A stretch of DNA of 64,000 nt. Origin: Cyclina sinensis (taxonomy: Eukaryota > Mollusca > Bivalvia > Venerida > Veneridae). This document shows, piece by piece, positions 51,593 to 61,577 of the stretch; position 1 is the stretch's first letter; each line of letters starts with the position of its first letter. A program made the translations under genes and the position numbers. The stretch lies in assembly GCA_012932295.1 (NCBI GenBank), contig JAAONU010000001.1:58873693-58937692 (forward strand), read 5' to 3'. The notes under the pieces are model-generated. The model did no database searches. It saw only the letters and a list, made by a program, of their open reading frames with translations, and was not told the origin of the DNA.

Positions 51593-53630
51593 TATGCCCC
51601 CATCGAAGATGAGGGGGTATATTGTTTTGCCAATGTCGGTCAGTCGGTAGAAACTTCGTTTCCGATCAATTTCTGGAGAACCCTTGGACCATTCCTCAAA
51701 CTTCATATGTAAGTTACTTTTGATCAGTAAATGACCCTATAGTTTTTCTGGTCAAAATGTCAAAAGTCAAGCTCACAGTGACCTTGAAAAACAAAATGGA
51801 TTCTGATAAATATTTAGAGAACCCTTAAGCTCAGGTTCCTCAGTCTTGGTATGTAGATTGGTCATGACAAGTATATGAAGAGTATAGTTTTTTAGTTCAC
51901 TAGGTCAAAGGTCAAGGTTACAGTGACCTTGAAAAGCAAAACGGTTTCCGATCAATAACTAAAGAATAATTGGGCTCAGCTCCCAAAAGCTTCATATGCG
52001 GGTTTGTTATGGCCAGTAGATAACCCCTGTAGTTTTTCGGATCATTAGGTCAAAGGCCAATGTCACAGTGACCTTGAAAAGCAAAACATTTTCTGATCAA
52101 TATCTAGAGAACCCTTGGATTCACCTTCCTCAACTTTAGTCTGTAGGTTGTCTATGATCAGTAGATGACTCATATAGTTTTGCAGGTCACTACGTCAAAG
52201 ACCAAGGTCACAGTGACCTTGAAAACCAAAACGGTTTCTGGTCAATAACTGTAAAACGCTTCGGCTCAGGTGCCCCAAAATTTCATAGGCAGGTTGGTAA
52301 AGGCCAGTAAATGATCCCTATAGTTCTTTTAGGTAATTAGGTCCAAGACCAATGCCACAGTGACCTTGAAAACGAAACCTTTTCCGAAAAATATCTACAG
52401 AATCATTTAAGCTCAGGTTCTTCAAACTTGGGATGTAGGTTGGTCATGAGCAGTAAATGAACTGTTAAGTTTTTCAGGTCACTAGATCAAAGGCCAAGGT
52501 CACAGGGATCTTGAAAAGCAAAACGGTTTTTTTGATCAATTTCTATAGAACGCTTTGGCACAGGTTCCCCAAAACTTCATAGACAGGTTGGTCATGCCAA
52601 TAGATGACCCTATAGTTTTTCGGATCATTAGGTCAAAGGTAAATGTCGCAGCGACCTAGAAAAGCAAAACCTTTTCCCATAAATATTTAGACGATTCTTG
52701 GACCCAGGTTCCTCAAACATGCTGTGTAGGTTTATCATGACCAGTAGTTGGGTTCGATAGTTTTCAGGTCACTTGGTGAAAGGCCAAAGTCACAGTAACC
52801 TTGAAAAGCAAAATGGTTTTTGATCAATAGCTATAGAACGCTTAGGCCACAGGCTTCCTAAAACTCCATAGGCAGGTTGATCATGACCAGTAGATAACCC
52901 ATTTAGATTTTAAGGTCACTAAACCAAAGGTCAATGTCATATTGATAATTAATGGAAAAGATTTGATGAAATAACTAGAAAATGCTTGGGTCTAGGGTCC
53001 TTAAACTTGAAATTCAGGTTGATATTGACCCCTAGATGACTCAAATTGCTTCTGGGGTCAGTTGGTCAAAGTTCAAGGCCAGAGTGAAATTAAAAGAAAA
53101 ATGGTTTCCAATCAATAACTAGAGAATCCTTTGGCATTGGCTCCTCAAACTTGCTATGCAGGTCGGTCTGTTCTGGAGTTGACCCCTATTGTCTTGGAGG
53201 TCACTAACTTAAAGGTCAAGGTCAGGGTGGTCATAAACTTAAAAAAGGAAAACAGATTCTGATTGATAACTAGAGAACCCTTGGGCCGTGCTGCTTCAAA
53301 ACTTCCTACCTACCCACCGTCCAACCTTCCTGCCTACCTACCCACCTTCCTACCTACCTACCAACCCATGCAGTCCCTTTACTCTTTTGTGTCCTCCAGT
53401 AATTGAACTTTATACATTTTATAATCAAAGTGTCATTGACATAATATACAGATCCTCTCATTCATCTGCTTGCCATGCCCAATAGCTTTTGGTATCAGAA
53501 GCCCCTGGCATCCTCCACTTAATGTACTGACATAAGTCCCTGTCCTTTTCTACCTTCCTTGACTTCTATGGCTGCCCCCTAGCGATAAGGCACTAGGTGG
53601 GGACCATGTATGTTTTACAATCATCTCTTG
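51593..53630 (+). mobile_element. Core-repeat element copy 6 (largest + copy)
   Basis: Starts TATGCCCCCATCGAAGATG with a GGGGG hairpin partner, then a short GTCGGTCAGTCGGTAG tract. About ten units of 136-154 bp follow, with landmark CAGTGACCTTGAAAAGCAAAA near 51777, 51931, 52067 and 52211. A (CTAC)n stretch lies at about 53305-53362. The end shares GATAAGGC(A/G)CTAG and the palindrome-like ATGTTTTACAATCAT plus CTCTTG with copy 2. Non-coding. Confidence 0.82.
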
Positions 53631-53993
53631 GGTGAATTGTTTTTGATAAATTGTGTGGAAGTATTTTCATTATTAAATTAAGACAATACATTCCATCTTA
53701 TGCTTAAAATAAGGCGTATTTTATATATGGCAGGAAAATGATCATGAGAAAGTGACGTGACAAAACAATGTTTTTTTCTGTAATGCTTTTTTTCTTACGA
53801 TTTCGTTTAAGTATTGTAAATTTGTTATACATTATTTTAAATTGTTAGAAAGGGTACGAAGTATTATGCACACAATTTTACTGCAATGGACACAATATGC
53901 GCCATGTATAACGTATTTTGCTTGCAAGTTTCCTACTTAGGCCCACGTCCAGCGACTATGACACTTCTGCACAAAAATATGACAGAAAAATGT

Positions 53994-54065
<72 letters not shown>

Positions 54066-55874
54066 GGTTCTTGTCGTCTATAGATTTTATTCATATAGTG
54101 GGACATGTTAAATTGAATGTAAAGGTGATGAATTTATAAGTATATCCATTCAGTACACAAATATCTTATCTCTCACATCATTCTTCGGCTGTATTAATTT
54201 AATATTTTTCAATAGTATATACCAAAGAAATTCAGCAGGCTTGCAAGGTGTGAATGTATGATTTTTATATATCGGATCCCTTATTTTAAAGAAAGGGATT
54301 AGAAGTCTTTTTTTATTTTAACTGATCTATTGAAAAGCATCTTTCACCAATCGTCGCGGACAAACTGAAAACTAATGAAACGGTGACGTCATTGCATAAA
54401 AACAAATGCTCAGAGAGATACATTAATTCCGAACATTTATGTGTATGTGTTGTTTCTGTGGTAATCTTTCAAAAGCATTTGGTGAAATAAAAAATGAAAT
54501 GCTTAGAAAAATAAAATGATGAAAACTATGAAGGAAAAAATAAGGAAAAAAAAACAAAAACAGGAGAAGAGAAAAATGTAATAAATCGTCAGTATTTAGA
54601 GAAATAGGATTTTGGTTCATTTGACCTAATTCTATTGTTTCGAGTTTTATCAGAAATGATTTTATTTATAATTTCCTTTCTATGTTAAAGACACGAACAT
54701 GTAGTTTATCCTTAATCTTGATATGTGCCTTATAACTCTTTATAGAAATTTTACTTATTGTTACCATAGTGAGTTTATTTTCTATTTCATTTGTACAAAA
54801 GAATGAACTTAATGCATGTAAACTTGTTTCATACAAGAGAGGGGCTGCTTTATGAAGACACAAAACAATTCACTTACATTGTATATAGGTATTTTTACAA
54901 CACTTTGTATTATAACAGAATTTATATCATGCATTTTTGAAATGAAACATGTTTATATAAGATAAAGACAGAAGTAACAAATAAATATTTTATATACAAA
55001 TAACGGTCCTTTTCGTAATTTTTGTTTCTGAATTCCATGTATAGTCGGCCGTTGAAGTTTCGTGTCAAGGTCGTTAAATTTGCCGACATTTTGAATAATA
55101 TCATCTAATTGACATGGGCCCATGGATTCGAAACGAACTTTTTTTCTGATTTTGACGATTTCTGATAGATAATGGGGCTTTTGCACTGGTATTTCCTGGG
55201 AGTGATGGCAAGATTAACTGCGTCTTGGCGCAACTGAAATATTGTTGAATTATGTGAAGCAAAACAGAAAAGCAAACACTCTACTTCAATCACAGATTCC
55301 TTGTACACTGGACCGTAGTTTGAGCCGCCCTACTATAGTAAATCAGGGATACTTTCAGAGTCATCTATCATGTCACTGCCCCTAGGCACAGTGTTCGATA
55401 TATCTTATATGACGGAAAGTCGAATTTACACGAACCATGACTGTAAAATGTCGGGTCACACCTTTGTCGAGGTGCTAACCCACGATCTTCAGTTAAGGTG
55501 AGCGTAGGTGTATTCTTACACCATGGCGCATCACTGTGCAATCGTTTAAATAAATCATTTATACAGCTCTACTATTTGTATTTTTACGCAAGTATTATAG
55601 CCATCTAATAAGCATTAGAACTAACACATTTCAATTGCTAAATGCTGATAATGTAGATTTCGAAACGAAACAATTTGAATTCCAAAATGGCAATGTTACA
55701 TGTGGAATATTTGTCATGTATAATAATTTCAAAACGTCACGTTGCAGCGTTTCTTAATTTTACTTTATTACATAGCCATCTAATATAGATAATAAAGTGG
55801 CCGGGAAAACGACGTCCATATACAATGACGTCAACGTTGTTTTGCACGGAAACTGAATATGTTCATGAAACAAA
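53631..55874. other. Intergenic between claudin-like and F-box genes
   Basis: A (AT)n microsatellite occupies about 53997-54062. A region near 55440-55530 read on the minus strand has a weak tRNA-like pattern (GGGTTAGCACC as a degenerate B-box), too weak to call. No open frame with family motifs was found. Confidence 0.5.
53997..54062. repeat. (AT)n microsatellite
   Basis: About 32 uninterrupted AT units. Confidence 0.97.
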
Positions 55875-56862
55875 ATGGCGACGTCCGGTACCTGGAACGA
55901 TATTCCGGACATAGCACTTATTTATATATATTCATGCCTGACGGACACAGACAAGTTAAATGTTGCAACCACCTGTAAAAACTGGAACAGACTGTTTTCT
56001 ACTGCCGCATTGTGGCGGAAAAGACGAGTTAAGTTTAGCGCAGTTACTCCCGAGCTTACGACAGAAAAAGAAATAAAATTCTTGGACAAGTTCGGGCATT
56101 GTCTGAATAAACTATCCTTGAACCTTGGTAGACCTACGTGTAGGTCTTGTATGGAAATATCAAAAGCAGTCGAGTGTTATCTGCAAAAAATTTGCAGTCG
56201 AAATGATATCAATATTCGCGAGCTGGATTTGGAGAGCTTACATATGGAACAACACTGGCATTTTATTCTTTCTAGGAATAGAGTAATTACGGCCCTTTGT
56301 AAAATGATCAGACGACAGAAATCTATTGAGGCTGTTTACATGGCTGGTGCCAGAATGAGGCTGGTTGACGGATGTAGGGTTCTCGAGGCGCTTGCAAAGG
56401 GTCGATCTAGAAATACAATAAAGTCTTTATATCTTGAAGACTTCTTCGAAACAAGTATGGTTCCATTTCGACATCAGCGATATGTTAGTGCTATGTCGAA
56501 ATTTTCAGTTTTAGAAGAACTACATATCAACTATCGATATCTTAGTGCTGAAGTAATAAGAAACATTGCCAACAAACTGTCACAGACATTTGAAAATTTA
56601 TCAGTAGTTCTGGAAGGAGACGTCAGGGGTCTCGAAATTCCTTCCGACGCTTGGATGGAGTTCACAGAAACATGTCCATTAGCAGATGTAGGGGCATACC
56701 TGTGTACAACAATTTTAAGAGGAAATGATCTTCGACCAGCCTTCGTGAGAGGGATTCCACTAAACCAGATATATCTGACGTCATGGGCTAGAATAGACGA
56801 AACAGAACAAAGACTGTCTTTATTTCTAAGACATCTCGGAAACATGTACAATACAACCTTAG
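55875..56862 (+). CDS. F-box protein, exon 1
   Basis: Encodes residues 1-329 plus one base of codon 330. The donor is CCTTAG|GTATTT. Intron retention would add about 27 residues and stop at 56946-56948. Confidence 0.9.
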
Positions 56863-59800
56863 GTATTTTTTTTCAGTCAAGTAAACAAAGCAAAGATTGT
56901 CTATATTTTAAGACGTCTCAGAAACATGTACATTACAAACTTAAGTAATGCTTTGTCAGTATAGAAAAAAATTATCTCCTAGAAGAAACTAAAACAGTTC
57001 AACTTCGTGTATAGGAAGAAGACGCAAGTTAAAGTTTTTTGTTGTGTCACCCTTTTCTAAATTTAAATCATTTCTGAATAGTTTCAGGCTCAAGTTCACG
57101 TTAAATGTAAGACGACAGATCTAATTTTGAATGTCTTGTATGAATTTACCTTCAGAAAACTTCGCCATGTTCTTTGAACACCATGAGCATATTGACGCTG
57201 ACCTGTTATACATGCTTAAGAAGTGCCGACGAATCAAAGACTTGTGCATACAAGCCCACCTGTCCGCTGATACCGTTGTCGCTATAATGAAACTTCAGTA
57301 CAAAGGGAAACTTGGTGAGTAGTAATGATTGTATGATTTTTGACCCTCCGGTTAAGGTAGTTAGAAAAGAACAGAACCCCAGTTCTCATTTTTTACGGTG
57401 TAAATTAACAAAATGTCTTTGTCTAATTCTGGAAAAAATGTCTTATATTGTAAAACGCTTTCGAATAGAAAATAACAGTAAATAGAAAACAAGAAAATAC
57501 TTTAGCTGGCTGACTATTTGGTGAACTGAGGTATTTAAGGTCGTTCCAATTTCTCCTAATACGTATGGTATTCTCCCTATAGACAAGAGCTAAAATGCTC
57601 ATCAAAATATGCCTTCTTAAGTCTCAGGTGTAATCAACGGAGAAACAATATTAATAGGCAATGAAAAAAATTAACACCTTACGTATTAATCTGATCTACA
57701 AAACTTATCTTTAAGTCATTTGATTACACTTTTTGTTAATTTCCTACCAATTGTGCGCAAAAAATTGATTTTAATTCACAATAGAGCGACCCATGTCTAA
57801 GCTGCAAAAGCGCCAGAGTCAACCCATTTGTCTACTGTTTGTATTTGTAAACATTGGCAATAACATAATATGCTGAAAGAAATAAGTTTAGCAAGTTTGA
57901 ATATCTGTAGTTAGAATACTAATGTATTGACATGTGCCAGTCCTTGAGCCCATTAAAATTACGGAAATCACGTGCTCCATGTGCAAAGTGAAACCTAGAG
58001 GCTTTAGAGTGTCACACAAAACATGGTCTTACATATACACTGTAACCAAAACAACTGCACCGATTTCAACTTAAAACAAAATGGGGCGCCGTCCAGCAAT
58101 AACGTTAGATCGACGTCAAAGGGTTATTGGACACCTTGAGCCTGGAATGACGCCATTTTAATGTAAGCGATTCTACTACTAGTAGCCTGAATACTAGATT
58201 CCAGCTGACATGTAGCGATTCTGATAGGCCACGACCTAGCAGACTTCGTAAAACGACGTCTCGAGAGGATCGTATATAATGACGTCATCACAAGGTATCA
58301 GGTTCGTGTCTAGCTGAAAGTAAACTGCTCGTCTAATGAAAACAACGGGAACTAGAGTTTGTGACTTGGCCGTCATAAATAGGCTTCGCGTTGCACGGCT
58401 TCAGGGACGTCAATATGATTCGTCGCAATTCCCCTGACGACTAGAAATCACCAGACACGTGTTCATTGGGCTCAGTGGGTTCGGATTCATCGGCGCTAGA
58501 CTCGTAGACAGTGGAATGATGCTTTGTTCTTCAAGGAGTCTCGCTTTCACCTGTCCTTTGCTGATGAGGATTCGTGTGTGGAGAATAAGGGGTGAAAGGC
58601 TAACCCTGACAACTTCGCCATGCGTGACCGATATGTGGGCGTCGAGTGGAATTTATCATAATTGCATACCAAACTTTTCACAGCTCCAGGAACCCTTTTA
58701 TGCGCAGAGATATTTTGACGGGGCCATCCTGCCAGTAGTGGTATCTTTTCTACGTCAACGAAACATCGAGATATTCAAGCAGGATAATGCACTACCGCTC
58801 TGTGCGAGGCATACGCTGGACATTCTATGCCAAAACAGCGTGAAGGAGCTTCTGTGGCCTCACCAGTTGAGCATCTGTGAGACATCCTAAGCCGTCAGGT
58901 TAGACGTGCGAATGTCAACTCCTTACGTGACCTTAAACGAGCTCTTCATGAGGAGTCGGCCAGCATGCCTCTACGTACCTTCAAACGGCTGATATGCTGC
59001 ATGGGGAGGCTTTGCTTGCAAAACCAGATATTTACATTATCTGTGATTTTTCTCTACCGTCCCCACTGTCTTAAAGTGATAGAATTCTCTTAGATATAAA
59101 TATTTTTCAGAAAAAGCCTAAAAGGTCATGTGACACGAATTTTTGACCTCGAAATTTTCATATGAGCGAATAATATATATCTAACTATGACCGTTTTACA
59201 AAATTCCGCAGGTAATTTTCATCTTAAAGATGTTTTTAAAGCAAATTATAATCAATATTTTACGCACTTGGTCGCGCGCACCTGTCACGAGCGAAACCGG
59301 AAGTGACGCACATTTATCCCTTGCCACTTTACACAGCTGGCTGGATTGTTAACAAAAACTTAAAAATTATGATGGAAAGTGAAAATGTAGACTGAATATA
59401 GTAAAAAAAAACAAAATTGAACAAGTTAAGCTAACATCATGAATATACATTGAAGATTTTTTAAATGAATAATTTGAAATATAATTTGAAATTTTGATGG
59501 AATTACGAAGCCAATGTGCAATATTATATAGAGACTAGTTTAATCAGGGTTATAGAATTAAAAGATACATCAGTGAAAATATCTAGACTAAGAGATATTT
59601 TTCAAGTAACTTATCCAAAAAGATCTTGAACATGCTTATTTTTATCCGATGCAGTTTGTTGGAAGACTTGATTAACTTACTCCAATCGAGAGATTTTTTT
59701 TCCATAAAAACATTCTCCTTACAGTGATGTGTTGCTTATTTGTCTGTGGTATATTTTGCCTGAGGTACGTTTAAGTAATCTTTGACTTGATCTATGATTT

Positions 59801-61417
59801 TTTTTCATAATGAATGCATATCTTTTTTTTTTGGCTTATTCATCCTACATTTTTTTGAAAACAAAAAAAATAATGATCAAAGAACAAATAATATGAAGAA
59901 GCCCTCAAAACTATGTCAAAATCATAACACAAACACATTGTTTTTTGTTGTTGTTTTTTTTTAAATAATTTGTTCACATTTAGAAGTCGAATGATTTTGA
60001 TTTTCATCATAAATAGATCCATTACATAAAATATGTATCTGCATGGAAGCTTCTTAACTAAAAATCATTCAGACATGTTCATTGGAACAAGCTATTACAT
60101 AATGTTTTCACAAGTGTGACTGATCAAAAGTAATACAATCAATTTGTAAGATCACTTGCCATAAAATTTTGCTATTTGTCTCAACTTTATCAATGATTGG
60201 GTCATAAAAAAGTTAATTGCTTTCTTTTGACAGCTATGCAGAATATACAAGGGTCCCATTTGGGCAGGTTAATTTGCATAAATCCCACAGTATAAGGCGT
60301 GATTTATGGATCTTTGACATTTCATTGGATATTAATTTATAAGCAGACACAAATTTCTACTTGATGGACATGTCATATTATTATTTTTCAAACAATATCC
60401 CAACGTGAAAATACACTGTAGTGTGAATTTCCATTCCAGTGAAACAAATGTTAACGCATTAGATATCCTATATTCACTTCAATTTTACTACACTTAAATG
60501 AAAAAGAATTTGTTTATGACGTAAACATCAAACGAGGAAGTGTTACGCAGCATGTAAAAACGTGGAGGAGATAGTTTTATATAGAACCACAAAATGGAAG
60601 AAATTGGAATATTCATTAACATTTATTAAGGTAAAATTACAACCCGTTCTCCCGGCACAAAGTTTGAATTTACTTATAAAAATCGAGAAGTAATCACATT
60701 ATTTTATTTAATGTACAATTTATAGCATGTTATTTTTATAAGTGTGCCTTTATCGTGTTTCTTGCACTTGTGGTTTAGTGTTATTTTTTCATTTTAAAAC
60801 GGATCTGTTATGAGCAGTGTAATTCTGCACGACTGCCTTGTACAGTAGGGATAAATCTACGTCACAGCCAAAAATTGCGGCGGAAACTACCGATGTCGAA
60901 GCGGAAACAGCCGATCATCAAAAACACGTTTTTTCTTATCAAAAGCAATAATTTCATAACTTCGCACTTAAACCATTTTATTCAGTACATTATGATTATT
61001 TTGAAATGACAAAGTTGCTATAGTCGTGTCACATGACCTTTAAAATGAAAACAAGCATTGAACCAATTTACTGAAAGGGTTGTCTTTTCAGCGCTGAAGT
61101 CTTTAAATCTTACCGTTCCGGGCTTGTCTAATGATGACTGGCGACGAATAGAAGAGGAAAAAGAACGTCTGCTAGTGAACGTCACAGATTTTACTCATGT
61201 CGGTCCAACCGAATTCGGCTCCAGTATAGGTGGCAGCACTGTATCTGTCGACGCTGATGGTCAAGCAGACGACTTCGATAATGGCGGGGCACTACCAGCG
61301 GTGTTTGATTTTCGTCTGCACGATTTTAATGTCGATGTTGAAATATTAGACGATGAGAATGATTTGTTCCGGCCAAGGGCCGATAATCCGAATGACGACG
61401 AAGATTTTCTAATATGA
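55875..61417 (+). CDS. F-box only protein 39/33-like, 3 exons
   Basis: Joining 55875-56862, 57156-57314 and 61092-61417 gives 490 aa. An N-terminal F-box spans about residues 6-50 (IPDIALIYIYSCL, LNVATTCKNWNRL, ALWRKRRVKFS), expected to bind SKP1 in an SCF ubiquitin ligase. The rest fits the leucine-rich, LRR-like substrate domain of FBXO39/FBXO33: FLDKFGHCLNKLSL, AGARMRLVDGCRVLEAL, IKSLYLEDFF and, across the first junction, NTTLENFAMFF with LKKCRRIKDLCIQ. The C-terminal ~50 residues are acidic (DDEND, NDDEDFLI), beyond what I recall for the vertebrate proteins. The start context (ACAAAATGGCG) is strong. The substrate is unknown; FBXO39 and FBXO33 cannot be separated by eye. Confidence 0.9.
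56808..56948 (+). repeat. 58-bp duplication spanning the exon 1 splice donor
   Basis: 56808-56865 (CAAAGACTGTC ... CCTTAGGTA) and 56891-56948 (CAAAGATTGTC ... CTTAAGTAA) are about 80% identical. The duplication therefore copied the exon end and its donor into the intron. The second copy has AA|GTAATG in place of AG|GTATTT; its use would put exon 2 out of frame. Confidence 0.8.
57156..57314 (+). CDS. F-box protein, exon 2
   Basis: The acceptor TTTACCTTCAG|AAAACTTC completes codon 330 as GAA. 159 bp encode an LRR-like stretch (HIDADLLYMLKKCRRIKDLC). The donor is CTTG|GTGAGT. Length is a multiple of three, so skipping would keep the frame. Confidence 0.88.
58081..59040 (+). pseudogene. Broken Tc1-like (Tc1/mariner) transposase, in F-box intron 2
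   Basis: Begins ATG with MGRRPAITLDRRQRVIG, typical of the N-terminal helix-turn-helix region, then shifts frame and meets stops. Later blocks in several frames match the DDE domain: FFKESRF (usual FSDESRF, so the first catalytic Asp is replaced by Lys, near 58530), VWRIRGER, AQRYFDGAILPVVVSFLRQRN and IFKQDNA (second Asp at 58783-58785). The SPDLNPIEHL-type block is partly deleted near 58862, and a C-terminal block (LRDLKRALHEESASMPL) lies in another frame. It is a dead copy; terminal inverted repeats were not found. Confidence 0.85.
59123..61039. mobile_element. Probable TTAA-type non-autonomous DNA element
   Basis: AGGTCATGTGACACGA (59123-59138) is the exact reverse complement of TCGTGTCACATGACCT (61024-61039). 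The right end is followed by TTAA (61040-61043) and the left is preceded by TAAA, a one-base-degenerate TTAA. A TTAA target suits piggyBac or Kolobok-type elements. The 1.9-kb interior has no transposase frame. The element lies in the F-box gene's second intron and ends about 50 bp before the exon 3 acceptor. Confidence 0.6.
61092..61417 (+). CDS. F-box protein, exon 3 (C-terminal)
   Basis: The acceptor GTTGTCTTTTCAG|CGCTGAAG completes codon 383 as GCG (Ala), then LKSLNLTVPGLSNDDWRRIEEEKERLLV and the acidic tail. The stop TGA is at 61415-61417. Confidence 0.88.
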
Positions 61418-61571
61418 TCTATTTGTGGACAGTAACTGGTCTTTTGTGCACTCTATGTGTTGACATAGTCTGGAATGCTTATGCTTAACGCGCTGTTCTG
61501 TTAATTTTGTGTATTGAAACATACTATATGTATTGATAATGAAATGATATCAAGTGTATTCCGACTATATG

Positions 61572-61577
61572 AATAAA
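61572..61577 (+). terminator. AATAAA polyadenylation signal, F-box gene
   Basis: AATAAA lies 155 bp after the stop codon. Confidence 0.65.

Noticed and set aside
55440..55530. Possible minus-strand tRNA-derived SINE
   Set aside because: Only a weak B-box-like GGGTTAGCACC and no convincing A-box.
58459..58890. 143-codon open frame as an intact gene
   Set aside because: It is one frame through a frameshifted Tc1-like transposase; its N-terminal part is out of frame with the conserved blocks.
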